The notes under the pieces: generated by a model | What the model saw: only the letters and a program-made list of their open reading frames with translations | Databases searched by the model: none | Told to the model about the DNA's origin: nothing | Made by a program: the position numbers and the translations under genes | Assembly (NCBI RefSeq): GCF_000001735.4 | Contig: NC_003076.8 | Span: 12,524,001-12,588,000, forward strand | Reading direction: 5' to 3' | DNA length: 64,000 nt | Source: Arabidopsis thaliana | Taxonomy: Eukaryota > Streptophyta > Magnoliopsida > Brassicales > Brassicaceae | Shown: positions 47,574 through 58,863 of the stretch, in pieces | Layout: every line of letters begins with the position of its first letter | Numbering within the stretch: position 1 is the stretch's first letter

Positions 47574-49000
47574 ATGTCTGGAGAATATGCTACCAAGGCT
47601 TCATTAGCCGAAACCCTCAAGACCATGCAACAAACTATGGCCGATATGGCGCAGAAGTTTTCGAATGTGAAAAAAACCGTCGAAACACTGCAAACAACCC
47701 ATGTATCACTCAGCCAAAATGTTAGTACTATTCAGTCTCGTGTCCGTTCTTTGAATGCAGGCAATTCTACTAGAGTTCGGAGAACTATCTTCGGATCACC
47801 AAACTCCCTTCTGCGAAATGCAACGAGTGATCAAACGACCCCAGATGGTACAAACGCGGATAACCAACCGGAAGATGGAGAAACGCACCTCGAAGACGAC
47901 AACCAGTTCGTCGATCAACACGAGCAATAAAACTTCGACCAGTTCGAAACCATGAAAGAAGTAAGCCGGGAATTGAAAGAAATGAGGTCAAAATTCTATC
48001 AAGCAACATGCTCGGAGCCGGATATCAACCGGGTCATCTAAGAAGCTAGGCGAACACCTTTCACCCCGCAAATTGCAAGCTTGAGAATCAGGGATTCTCG
48101 AAGACTCAACTTAGAACCGTACAACGGTTTGGAAGACCCGAAAGGCTATCTCGCCGCTTTTCTAATAGCCGCTGGGCGAGTTGATTTGAACGAAGCCGAT
48201 GAAGACGCAGGATACTGCAAGCTTTTCTGTGAAAATCTGTGTGGACAAGCCCTGATGTGGTTCACTCAGTTGGAACCAGGATCGATCTACAACTTCAACG
48301 AACTATCGACAGTATTTTAAAACAATACTCAATTCTTCTGGATAAGAGCATTTTGGATACCGATCTCTGGAATTTATCTCAAGGGCCGAATGAGACACTT
48401 CGGGCTTTCATCGCTAAATTTAAGAACGTACTTTCAACGCTCCCGAGGATCTCACAACAGTCGGCTCTAGCGGCTTTGCGAAAAGGATTATGGCATGATT
48501 CGAGATTCAAAGAAGATTTGATACTTCACAAACCTGATACTATTCAAGATGCATTATTCTGAGCGAATAATTGGATGGAAGTCGAAGATGAAAAAGAAAG
48601 TTTCGCAAAGAGAAATAAGCAAGCGAAACCAGCAGCTACTTTTTCACCCAAGAAGTTCGAACCTCGGGAGAATCAAGGACCAAGGAAGTTTGGTTCACAA
48701 CCATTCAATAATAACGTTGAAAAGTAATTTCAGGGGAAAGGAAGGTCAAATACCTGGGTTCGGGATGAGAGCTTGTATTGTGATATACAAAAAGTCACCG
48801 GGCATCTGACCAAAGACTGCAGTGTTTTTAAAAGGCATCTCGCAGAATTATGGGCAAGCGGAGATCTTTCAAAATTAAATATGGAGAACTTCGTCAAGCA
48901 ATATCATGAGTCGAGAGATAACTCAGAAGCTCAAAACTCTAAGAGACCAAGACCGGCTGGCGAAGAAGAACCAAGAAGTTCAAAAGATAAAATCAACGTA
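47574..49000 (+). pseudogene. Tat gypsy gag, several stops and frameshifts
   Basis: From ATG 47574 a short coiled coil (LAETLKTMQQTMADMAQKF) leads, after in-frame stops at 47928-47930 and 48039-48041, to the Retrotrans_gag core. The core has [40 protein letters not shown] and, after a one-base shift near 48310, DTDLWNLSQGPNETLRAF. A TGA at about 48560 replaces an expected arginine codon, and a TAA lies near 48726. The knuckle remnant ([14 protein letters not shown], about 48775-48815) and [12 protein letters not shown] close the region. The order and motifs are those of Tat elements. The many lesions mean no functional product. Confidence 0.88.
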
Positions 49001-49591
49001 ATTCTTGGAGGATCTAAACTTTGCCGTGATTCCATCAGCGCAATCAAAAAGCATAGACGGAATGTTCTTCTAAAGTCAAGTTTAAGTGAAGAAGTAGATT
49101 TTCAAGGCGCTTCAATATCATTCAAGGAAAAGGAGACACAGCACCTCGAAAGACCTCACGATGACGCTCTAGTAATTACGTTGGATGTGGCTAACTTCGA
49201 GGTTTCAAGAATCCTCGTCGATACCGGCAGCTCGGTAGATCTAATTTTTCTTAGCACTTTGGAAAGGATGGGGATAAGCAGGGCCGATGTGGTAGGACCG
49301 CCATCTCCCTTAGTAGCTTTTACAAGTGAGTCAGCAATGTCTCTCGGAACAATCAAACTACCAGTTTTGGCGGGAAAGATGTCGAAGATTGTAGATTTTG
49401 TCGTTTTTGATAAACCAGCAGCTTATAACATCATCCTCAGAACTTCGTGGATCTACCTAATGAAAGCTGTCCCCTCTACGGATCATCAATGCCTCAAATT
49501 CCCAACTCCAAACGGAGTGGAAACAATTCGGGGAGACCAAGAAGCTTCGAGAACTTGTTATTTAGCTAGCCACCGATTGAAAATCCAATAG
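49001..49591 (+). pseudogene. Tat gypsy protease region
   Basis: The frame from 48773 stays open through 49591. It carries the retropepsin motif [22 protein letters not shown], with the aspartate codon at 49220-49222. A flap-like [19 protein letters not shown] region follows, where the usual ILGR reads ILRT. In active elements the protease cuts Gag-Pol. No frame continues directly into RT: stops near 49589-49672 separate them. Confidence 0.85.
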
Positions 49592-49689
49592 CAATTAACG
49601 AAGCCCGCAAAGAAAGAAGTAGTCCCGAGCTTTCCTAGCGGGCAAAAGGTGGACGATGTCGTGGTCTGAGTAATTCTAGAAGCAGACAA

Positions 49690-50940
49690 ACCGGATCAGA
49701 AAGTTTGGATTGGAGCTACTTTGTCAGGCGAAATAAAGGGAGCTTTAATCGAGCTGTTAAAAAGAAACAAGAAATCATTTGCTTGGTCAGCAGCAGATAT
49801 GCCCGGCATAGATTCGAATATAATTTGTCACGAGTTGAATGTGGACCCGAGCTTCAAACCAATAAAGCAGAAAAGAAGAAAATTCGGAGTGGAGGGAGCA
49901 AAAGCAGTAAACGACAAAGTGGTTAAACTCTTAAAAATAGGATCTATAAGGGAGGTGCAAAACCCGGATTGGGTGGCAAACACCGTTGTGGTCAAAAAGA
50001 AGAATGGAAAGGATAGGGTGTGCATCGACTTCACAGATCTCAACAAAGCTTGTCTAAAAGATAGTTTCTCACTCCCATATATAGATCGTCTCGTGGAATC
50101 AACTTGCCGGAAACGAATTGCTATCCTTTATGGATGCCTTTTCGGGATACAACCAAATCATGATGAATCCAGAAGATCAAGAGAAAACTTTATTTATCAC
50201 GGATAGGGGCATCTATTGTTACAAAGTTATGCCATTCTGGTTGAAGAACGCGGGAGCGACCTATCAACGGCTGTTTAACAAGATGTTCAACGAGCATCTC
50301 GGGAAAACAATGGAAGTCTACATCGATGATATGCTAGTCAAATCATTGAAAAAGGAAGACCATGTTAAGCATCTAGAAGAGTGTTTCGCAATCCTTAACC
50401 AATATCAAATGAAGCTGAACCCAGCAAAATGTACATTTGGAGTCCCGTCCGGGGAATTTCTCGGTTATATTGTCACAAAGAGAGGAATTGAGGCAAATCC
50501 AAACCAAATTAACGCTTTTCTCAACATGCCATCTCCAAGAAATTTCAAGGAAGTATAACGGTTAACCAGTCGGATTGCAGCATTCGACAAAGAGTTTCTT
50601 TAGGATGAGAAGTGTGAAGAAGCATTCGGACAGCTTAAAGCGTATCTGTCCACTCCACCTGTATTATCCAAACCTGAGGCGGATGAGAAGCTCTATCTAT
50701 ACGTTTCGGTCTCAGGCCATGCGGTTAGTGGAGTCTTAATCTGGGAAGATTGGGGAGAGCAAAAACCAATTTACTACATAAGCAAATCCATGACAGATCC
50801 GGAGACCAGGTATACGATGATGGAAAAGCTTGCACTTGCAGTGGTAACCTCAGCTCGGAAGCTTCGTCCGTATTTTCAATCCCACCCAATCGAAGTGTTA
50901 TCAAATTAACCGCTTCGAACAATTCTCCATAGCCCAAACC
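49690..50940 (+). pseudogene. Tat gypsy reverse transcriptase and first RNase H
   Basis: The RT fingers (WVANTVVVKKKNGKDRVCIDF then TDLNKACLKDSFSLPYIDRL) are open to about 50110. A one-base shift moves to the frame of FMDAFSGYNQI, FWLKNAGATYQRLFNKMF and the catalytic VYIDDMLVKS (YIDD at 50319-50330). FGLKN is changed to FWLKN. Stops at 50556-50558 and about 50601 and one near 50908 interrupt the connection and the gypsy RNase H region (KLYLYVSVSGHAVSGVLI, then RYTMMEKLALAVVTSARKL). The aspartate of the usual L-x-x-D motif cannot be placed with confidence. Confidence 0.87.
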
Positions 50941-50951
50941 AATCCGGAAGA

Positions 50952-51503
50952 TTGGCGAAGTGGGCAGTGGAGTTAAGTGAGTATGATATAGAGTACAAGA
51001 GCCGAGTCGCGATGAAGGCTCAAGTTCTTGCTGATTTTTTAAAAGAATTACCGGTACTTGGAGGACAGGAGCAGCCGGAAAATCAGTCTTGGAAGTTACA
51101 TGTTGCTGGATCATCATCAAAAAATGGATCCGGGGTGGGAATCAAGTTAGAATCTCCCACTTCGGAAATCCTTGAGCAGTCATTCCGATTATTATTCACC
51201 GCATCTAACAATGAAGCAGAGTATGAAGCGTTAATTGCCGGACTCAGGTTGGCACAAGGAGTTGGAGGCGATGAAGTGGTCGCATATTGTGATTCGCAGC
51301 TGGTTGTTAACCAGTTCAATGGTGACTATGAAGCCAAAGATTCACGAATGAAGGCATATCTTGAGGTGGTCAAAGACTTGGCTAAAAATTTTAAGAAGTT
51401 CGAACTCATTCGCATACCACGAGGAGAAAACATAACTGCGGACGCACTTGCGGCTCTAGCGTCAACATCAGATCCCGAAGTCAAGAGAATCATTCCGGTA
51501 TAA
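50952..51503 (+). pseudogene. Second (archaeal-type) RNase H of the Tat element, Asp lost
   Basis: An open frame reads KWAVELSEYDIEYKSR, then WKLHVAGSSSKNGSGVGI, ASNNEAEYEALIAGL, VVAYCDSQLVVNQF and ENITADALAALAS. This is the additional RNase H typical of Tat elements. The catalytic glutamate and two aspartates are in place. The first aspartate of the expected HVDG motif is alanine (GCT at about 51111-51113), one base from GAT. The enzyme would therefore be inactive. Confidence 0.85.
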
Positions 51504-51841
51504 TGTATTTCAGAAAGGACCATTAAGGAAGAAAAGGAAACACTCGTCGTTACAAGGTCTCGAGCCGCAGCCCAAGATCGCGGTGAACCTGCGATCGAAG
51601 TACCACCTGTCAAAAGACGAAAGTCAAAAGGAGCAACCGTACCTAAGCCTGTTGTGCAAGAAGATAATAGGCTCGAAGAAAATGTTGAACCAGTAACAGA
51701 ACTCGCCCCGAAAAACACTATCGAAGCAGAGGCTGAACCATGGGTTGACGAAGACATCCTTCGAGCCGAATGAACATCCCGAACAGGAAGCTCAAATATT
51801 TCACGAAATCGACCAAATTCCGGCTAAAGATTGGGGGCTGA

Positions 51842-53076
51842 TTGGAGGGAGCCAATAAAACATTACATTGTTACAGAGAGCTCCCAAAGAATAGATGGCA
51901 GGCTAGGAAAATGAGAATCGTTAGCGCGAAATTTTATCTATCGAAGGATTCTTTGTATAGACGAGGTGTAAGCGATCCCTATTTACTTTACATCTTTGGG
52001 CCCGAAGTTGAGATCGTTATGAGCGAAGTGCACGAAGGTTTGTGTGGAAGTCATTCCTCGGGTAGGGCTATGGCTTTCAAGATTAAGAGGATGGGATACT
52101 ATTGGCCTACTATGATCACGGACTGTGTTAAGTATGCTCAGCGATGCAAACGTTGCCAACTCCACGCACCTCTCATCCATCAACCTTTAGAGTTATTTTC
52201 TTCGATCTCTGCCCCATACCCGTTCATGTGATGGTCGATGGATATCATTGGACCATTGCACAGGTCAACTCGAGGTGTACAGTATCTCTTGGTCCTAAAT
52301 GATTACTTTTCGAAGTGGATTGAAGCTGAAGCATATGTAAACATCGAAGATTCGGCGGTAAAAACTTTCATTTGGAAGAATATCATATGTAGGCACGGCG
52401 TCCCATACGAGATAGTTACGGACAACAGACCACAATTTATCTCACATGAATTCGAAGCTTTTTGCTCGGATTGGGGGATTAAAGTTAGTTATTCCACAAC
52501 GCGATATCCACAAGGGAACGGTCAGGTCGAGGGTGCGAACAAGACAATTCTAAGCAATCTTAAGAAACGATTGAGTCATTTGAAAGGAGGCTCGTATGAC
52601 GAACTTCAGCCGGTTCTATGGGCATATCGCACAACTCCTAGGCGCTCGACCGGAGAAACCCCGTTCTCATTGGTGTACGGAATGGAGGCAGTTGTCCCAA
52701 CTGAGCTTAATGTACCAGGACTTCGTCGAACAGAAGCTCCTTTAAACGAAGAAGAGAATTCTGCGATGCTGGACGATTCGCTAGATACCATCAACAAGAG
52801 GCAAGATTGATCCAAATTCAAAATTATCAATAAGCAGCAGCTCGGTATTACAATTCAAAAATCAAAAGCAGACCTTTCTTTGTGGGTGATTATGTTTTGA
52901 AACGTGTGTTCGATAACAAGAAAGAAGAAGGAGCAGGCAAACTTGGCATTAATTGGGAAGGTCCTTACATTGTTACCGAGGTGGTCCGGAATGGTGTTTA
53001 TAGATTGAAAGACTTGGAAGACAGACCAGTCCAACGTCCTTGGAACGTGGTGAACTTGAAGAAATTTTATGTTTAA
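51842..53076 (+). pseudogene. Tat gypsy integrase, with stops
   Basis: The H-H-C-C zinc-binding part ([20 protein letters not shown] to CKRCQLHAP) is followed by a TGA at 52229-52231 just before WSMDIIGPL. The catalytic core is then open to 52808: D in MDIIGPL, D in IVTDNRPQF (usual TDNG is TDNR) and E in NGQVEGANK. After more stops the C-terminal part, [14 protein letters not shown] to [13 protein letters not shown], closes at 53076. There is no chromodomain, as expected for Tat. Confidence 0.88.
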
Positions 53077-53320
53077 AAATGATACGCATTTTTGTACATG
53101 AACTACGGTGTGGCTTGATCCCGAAATGGGTACGTAGGCAGCTCGAAAACAAGTTCAGCTATTAATAAAATTTGTTTTATTCATTTTGAAGAATAGTTGA
53201 TTATACGAACGAATCAAGGAAAGGAGTTCGACTATGCGAACGTACAAAGCAGGAAGCAAGGTTACATTTATTCAAAGGGAAAATGAGGAAAAGATGCCAA
53301 AATCTTGGACACACTTCAGG

Positions 53321-53758
53321 TTAGGAAATCCTTCTCGTCTTGCACAACACTTCGACCCCTTGGTTGGCGAGATCGAGAATGGGCATCATACAATCCGGGA
53401 TACGTGCGAATTCAGCGATTCCGAGTTCGATCCAGTCTCTGTGGTGAGAGTTGAGGGTGTGTAACTCCCTTGATATCACGGTGATTCTCCGTAGCATCTG
53501 ATTGATCTTCTTTCGAAGTTTCTTCTTTTCCGTTGAACGTTTTTGGTGTTGAGCCGCGAGAGCTTTGATGAAGGCCATCGCAATTTCTTGATCTATGCTT
53601 GAAAGATCTTTGATTAGTGCACACAGAACTTGGATCTGGGATCTAAAGTTGCGAAGTGGGGAGCGTCCCCTATCCGGCACATTCGGAATGTCCTCATCGA
53701 TCATTCTGACCCTGGAAAAGTCTGGCATGGACTCCGAACATCGAAGGTTAAAAGCCAT
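53321..53758 (-). CDS. Antisense ORF 3 in the Tat element, small basic protein
   Basis: The minus-strand frame is open from upstream of 53848. The likely start is ATG at 53758 (MAFNLRCSESMPDF), giving about 145 residues. It is helical and basic in the middle (KKKLRKKINQMLRRITVISR) and ends with EFARIPDCMMPILDLANQG. Its layout resembles antisense ORF 2 (a basic helix followed by a short helical domain with an IPHML/IPDCMM block), so the two may be diverged duplicates. No known domain is recognised. It lies between integrase and the 3' LTR, on the opposite strand to gag-pol. Confidence 0.5.
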   Translation of the reverse strand: MAFNLRCSESMPDFSRVRMIDEDIPNVPDRGRSPLRNFRSQIQVLCALIKDLSSIDQEIAMAFIKALAAQHQKRSTEKKKLRKKINQMLRRITVISRELHTLNSHHRDWIELGIAEFARIPDCMMPILDLANQGVEVLCKTRRIS

Positions 53759-54008
53759 AACTGCACCAAAAAAGATATTATTATAAGAGGGACTCTTAAC
53801 TTTCAAAGATGTGATTCCATTCAAGGCCGGAGTGATTCGCGGCAGCATTCACGTCGTCCTACTCGCCCTGCATTCAAAGAGTATCTCCGAGACGAATATT
53901 TAAAAATCAAGGAAATTTGGAAAGTCTCCTTAAATAAAAACGGGCCAAAGCCCAAAAGAAAAGTCCATACAAAAATAAAAAAAAAGGGTTTCAAGTTTCG
54001 GGGAACAT

Positions 54009-54621
54009 TTAAGAAAGGGGTTTAGGAACAGGTTCCTTCATCGCCGGTTCGGGGTTCGAGATGGATGCCTCGTTCTTAACATCCACATCGGGCTCGTTCT
54101 TCACACGCTTCCAAGGGTTGCTGTCTTCTTCTTCATCGTCACCCTCTTCGCTGTCAGACGGGATCACTTGGATCAGAGCGTTTACGAGACCGGGGACTTG
54201 ACCTCGAGCACGGAGGTACATCCGAAGCATGTGCGGGATCTTCGCCACACAGTCGAAGTTCCTCCACTCCCATTGAAAGGGATCGCTCTCCATAGCCCTT
54301 ACCTTCCTCTCGATGCGGGCAATTCGGGCCTTGAGCGTTTGCCTCTTGAGGCCCAACCGTTGCCTCTCATCGCATAAGCGGCGGTGTTTGTTGACGACCT
54401 AGAACAAAGTTCTTTAGTTTGAGTGGGAGTCTTTCCGATAAGAAAGAGGGTAAAAGACTTACCTTGTCTATAAAATCGTACGCCTCTTTCTTGTCATTCG
54501 AAGGAAAGTGAAAGCAAGCATGAGGAAAGAGAACGCCGGCGGGCTCAAAGTCATCGCCGGACAGAAACAATGGACTTCTGGGGTCGAGATGGCATACGGT
54601 GGAGGCTCTTTCGTTTTCCAT
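54009..54621 (-). CDS. Antisense ORF 2 in the Tat element, two exons, intact
   Basis: Exon 54621-54463 (ATG, MENERASTVCHLDP...) ends at a perfect donor, AAG then GTAAGT. Exon 54398-54009 begins after TTCTAG. The join gives 182 codons plus stop without a lesion. The protein has an N-terminal part with FEPAGVLFPHACFHFP, a basic helix (QTLKARIARIERKVRAME), then WRNFDCVAKIPHMLRMYLRA, and an acidic tail (DSEEGDDEEEDS). Function is unknown and I recognise no domain. While gag-pol next door has about a dozen stops, this frame and its intron are clean. Another possible start lies at 54657, in frame. Confidence 0.65.
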
Positions 54622-55237
54622 TCTTGAAGTGTTTACCAAATAAATTTCTGAGATCATATTTTGAGGCACTAATGACAGTTTATGCTCTTATTTATAGAGG
54701 GTTAGGGTTTTTACTCGAAACCACTAAATTAATAATTGTGGCGTGTCTGAATGGGTTAAACCGTTTTTGGGAATCGAGGAAAAGGCAATTATTGCCTTAG
54801 AGGCTTGAAGCTTTTCCTATTTTCCAAGGAAGAAAATGGCAACCATCGCATTTAAGACAAACGGTTCATTAAATAAAAGAAAAACAATTAAGGCTCAAGC
54901 ACAGTAAATCGAACTGACCAAACCCGAGTTGGGGAGTTCGCGGAATTAAAACGAGTTCAAACTCACGTTTTCAGAGATAGGCCTGATCAACCTATAAATC
55001 TCGTAACTTGACCAAATGGTTAAACAAAGAAGCTATTTAAAAGATGGACTTTGCAAATCCATACTTAAATCTAGTAAAAACCCTCTTGGGATCATTGTCT
55101 TAAAAAAGGTTTAAAAGTCTCCTCAGGCAAAATACTTGTTAAGAAATTAAAGCCTACTTAGCCGATTAAAATAGTTCAGAAATAAACTTCGAGTTTGCTA
55201 ACAAAAAGGGACAATCCCCATTAAGTGGACACAGCCA

Positions 55238-57975
55238 CTACGGATCTTCAGCCACCTCGAGTTCAGGTTGAGTTGGCTCAGGATCGACCGGGTCCGCGGC
55301 AGCCGTTTCAGTTTCATCCGGTTCGTTGGCAGTGAGCTGTTCGGTAGGCATCCCAAATTCTGAACCATCGTCGTCCTCGATGACCACTGTTTCAGAGTTT
55401 GTGGATGGGGGAATTACTGGCGGGATGGCTGCCATTTCAGGAGTTTCAACCGGGATAACGGACACCTCGGGTTCCACGGGGTCACTGGGACCTGAAACAA
55501 TTATCTCAAATCAAGAAAGACGCAAGAGTAACTTATTGTGGTTTTATTTCAAAATTTTGAGGCTTTTAAAACTTACCGGCCCAATCTAAACCAGACTCGC
55601 TCAAAGGAGGTGAGTCGGTAAAGAATTCCTCGAACTGTTGAGGGTTGAATGATGAAGAAGGAAGAGCGACCAAAAGACTTCGCTTCTCTGCTAAATCGGC
55701 TTCCAACTCGGACCTTTCTTGCTTCTCGGAAGAGTCTTTATCATGGGTTTGATCCAGAAGGAGGAGGTTGCTCTCGTATTCCTTGATGTCCGATTCCAGC
55801 TCCGTCCTTGCTTTCTCGGTTTGGATGAAAACGATCGCCCCTTGAATCAATTCCATCCCGTGACCTTTCACTTCCTTTCTGGCTTTCGATGCCGACCTCG
55901 CTAACTCAGCATCCAGTAGTTTGGCGATTGCCTTGTACTTGAGCTGCAATTCAGATAGCTGGTTGGACAAGTCGTAGGCACTGGATTCAGATTCCGAGAG
56001 TCTGTCCCGAGCGTTTGAGAGTTCCTCCTGGATCTTGTCATACCTCTGGTATTGATCCTGCAGCTCGTCGTTCGACTTCATGAGTTCAGAGGAAAGATTG
56101 TCCAATTGATCTTCTAGTTTTTGCCTTGCATCAGTTGAGGAGCGGAGCTCGGACTCGAGGGAAGAAAACATGTCTTTCCAGGCCAATACTCTTGTTCCCT
56201 GTCGAGCAACAACCTCTCATAGTATTCAATCATGTCGTTGAGTTCGCTGTTTGCCTGAACCAAGGGTTACAAAGGTAAGTTAGCATATGAGCGAAAAAAT
56301 GGAGTTAAAAGATTACAAAAAAAACTAACCCGAGATGAGTGATAAGCGTGAAGAAGGAATCGCTCGCGAATTGCAGGGCGCCACCTGTCGAAGGTTGGCA
56401 GGATTGTGTCCTGCCGAGTCTTGAAGCATCGGAAGACGTTTCCTCTGTTTCCATCGCTGTCAAAGTAATAAAGAAGATTTGAAACTCATGTATGGGAAGT
56501 TAGGCCAGTGAATCGAACAATATAGTAAGTAAGAGAGTAAATGGTAATTACTAACGTGTGAGTGACTTGGTTTGAGGAACCAGTACGGCCTTAGGATTGA
56601 CATCTCGGGGTTCAACTTCTTCTCGCCGAGGATTTTCACTCTGACCGGTCTTTTCGCTCCCAAATTTGGAAGAAGATGCGATGACTGGAGGAGGGGGACC
56701 AATTGAGCGAGGTGGGGGAGACAATCGAGGAGAACGGTCAGTTCGAGCTCTCGTCTTATCTCTTTTAGGAGAAGAACTGCTGCGGGTTGCTCTTTCCCTC
56801 TTTTTCCGATACAGGTCTGCTATCGGCTCGCTGCTTAACCTAGTCTGAGAAGCAGGTCGAGGCAAGTTGCGACGTGGTGATTGGTCTCTGCGAGGTGACC
56901 GGCTACCATGGCCTTCACGGTGAGGTGTAGGTCTGTATGCACCAGCAGATCTTGCACCTTCAGCGCTACCATCATCAACCAGGAGAGTTCTGCTATATTC
57001 CTTCTTGTCAACAGCGGACTGAAGGAACGACTTGTTTGCTTCACAAGCCTCTGTCATCGGCTTGGATAAAGTCTTGCGACGAGAAGCGATGGCCCTAGCA
57101 GAAGTTCCGTGAGGCAGAGGTGGAGGTGGTGGAAGTTGAAGTAGTTGTCCGGGAGGATTCGTCATGAGCTTGTGATTGGCTTCGACGAACCGGTCGAGAG
57201 TGAAAGAATTCCAAAGGGTCTCTCCTTCAATGACGATCTTGAAAAATTCGACGAACTCTACGGTCGGGAGGGTTAGAGTGATAAAAGCTGCGAGTTGAAA
57301 GCAATAAAATCGATTAAATCAGAAACAAGGATAAGCAAAAATCGTACGTGACCTAATTTCTACGAGGTTTCGCAGACCACTTCGATGGAAGCATATCGGA
57401 AAGGTTTCCAATCGAGGCAGGGGTTTTCTTGACCAGGAACCAAGGATGATGCCAATTCTCATCCTTGTTCAGGAGATTCGAAATGAGGTTCTGATTGGCG
57501 TTCGGGTACGCCGAGAAGTACCCAGTTTTCTTCGACGAACTCCTAACACTGAGAAGTTCATTCAATTCGGGAACCCTAATGACGAAACCGGCCTCCGCCG
57601 CAATGGTGATAATGCACAAGATGGTGCGGAGGAGATTGGGCGTCAACTGAGGTAGGGCGATTTCGAGAGCGGCCAAGTATCGAACCAAGGCTTCAGGAAG
57701 AGGGAAGGTCAGTCCGCAGCCTTTGAAGTAGATTTCATAGACGCAAAAGAACCCGGGACGGTGGTCCTCCGGCGATTCAGTGGGCTCCGACATCTGCGAA
57801 TCTCTCATAATCTCAGCCGGAATCCGACAGAGCTCTCCCAATCGATTGAGGGATTGAAGAGTGCATGTGGATTGATAGTGAGGACCAGCGATATTGTTCG
57901 GCCGGGTGCAAAGGTCGTTACTAGAACCACATTTTCGAAAGATGGGGATTCGGGCCTTTCATTTTCAGAATTCAT
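55238..57975 (-). pseudogene. Antisense ORF 1 in the Tat element, multi-exon
   Basis: An ATG at 57975 (MNSENERPESPSFENV) starts the gene. A one-base shift near 57845 moves to the frame with CVYEIYFKGCGLTFPLPEAL, RYLAALEIALPQLTPN and TGYFSAYPNANQN (57841-57353). This part resembles the plant family annotated as putative gypsy-type transposon (I believe PF04195). Further exons follow: 57287 to about 56555 (Pro/Arg/Ser-rich, with SPRRDQSPRR), a short one at about 56460-56335, a long coiled coil ending at 55577, and an acidic Pro/Glu-rich last exon 55491-55238. Donors and acceptors are visible, for example GTAAGT at 55576-55571. A second shift lies near 56185. The general type is known from Tat elements of Brassicaceae. 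Its role is unknown. Confidence 0.65.
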
Positions 57976-58342
57976 CGTGAGAGAATGAGTAAACTGAGGG
58001 TTCGAAGGATAGAAAATGTAGAGAGGAAGAAGAAAGGGACTTTGCTCTAAAAGAAAAATGAAGCGTGAAAAGTAATAAGGAGAGAGTAAAGCGAATTTAC
58101 CTTACGCAAGCCAGTGACGATGATGGAACCGTCTTGGAAGTCGTGGGGGAAGTGGAAGAGTTTCCTCGCTTTAATAGTAAATAATTGATACGCAGTCATA
58201 ATTGTGACAAATTTCACGAGAGTAATTATGGGTAATTCCGAAATCAAAGCAATAGCGTGGTTTTGGCGGGAAATCAGAAAGTCACTTGGCGCAATCTTCG
58301 CCCCTTAGAGCATTAAAGTCTTCCGAATTAGAGTTTCACTTC

Positions 58343-58362
58343 GAAAGACTTGGGGGGCTAAT
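58343..58362 (+). other. Polypurine tract of the gypsy element
   Basis: GACTTGGGGGGCTAAT directly precedes the 3' LTR and would prime plus-strand DNA synthesis. Confidence 0.8.
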
Positions 58363-58863
58363 TGTTGGTGTCGGATCCCGCACCATGGGCTCGAGACCAG
58401 TCAAAGATTGCCACATAAGCAAGAGAGGCCCAAAAGAAGAGAAGCCCATAGGATACCCCGAGTTGATAGTACAAGCGAGGTGTTGACCTGGGAAGTGGAT
58501 ACAGAATCAAGGTCAAAGTTACCCGGAGTGAAGTGTCGAATGGGCCGACAGGTGAAGCCCAGGAAGTCTGGAGTCAATTCAAATTCGAACGTTTGAATAG
58601 ATAATTCGAAAACTGAAACGAATACATTTAAGATAGAATAATTTTGTGTAAATGGGAATTTAATGTATTCTTTGGGTATAAATTATGGGTCAAAGGCCAT
58701 GTAAAGGGACACGCATTTTTGGGCAAACACACTATACGCATTTTCCTACAAAGCTCATAGTTTTCTCAATAGTCATCAATCTATTTTCTAGTACATTTGT
58801 CCTCAAGAATAATCCTTCTCACTAAATAAATAAATACTTGAGTGTGTGAATCCGACATCCACA
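58363..58863 (+). repeat. Gypsy 3' LTR
   Basis: 501 bp. It differs from the 5' copy at about 22 positions, most of them transitions. Confidence 0.92.

Larger units (their letters stand above)
46995..58863 (+). mobile_element. Tat-lineage Ty3/gypsy LTR retrotransposon, 11.9 kb
   Basis: LTRs 46995-47493 and 58363-58863 begin TGTTGGTGTCGGATCC and end with its inverted form (GAATCCGACATCCACA). I count about 22 differences over 500 bp, roughly 95-96% identity. A primer binding site, gag, protease, RT, gypsy RNase H, a second archaeal-type RNase H and integrase follow in plus orientation. Downstream of integrase lie about 5 kb containing genes on the opposite strand, then a purine tract. The dual RNase H and antisense genes are features of the Tat lineage. 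The flanking 5-mers (ACTGG left, GACAT right) do not match. Confidence 0.93.

Noticed and set aside
53234..53464. Plus-strand 76-residue frame after integrase
   Set aside because: It overlaps the 3' end of antisense ORF 3 and has no known domain. It could be a pol tail but is not supported.
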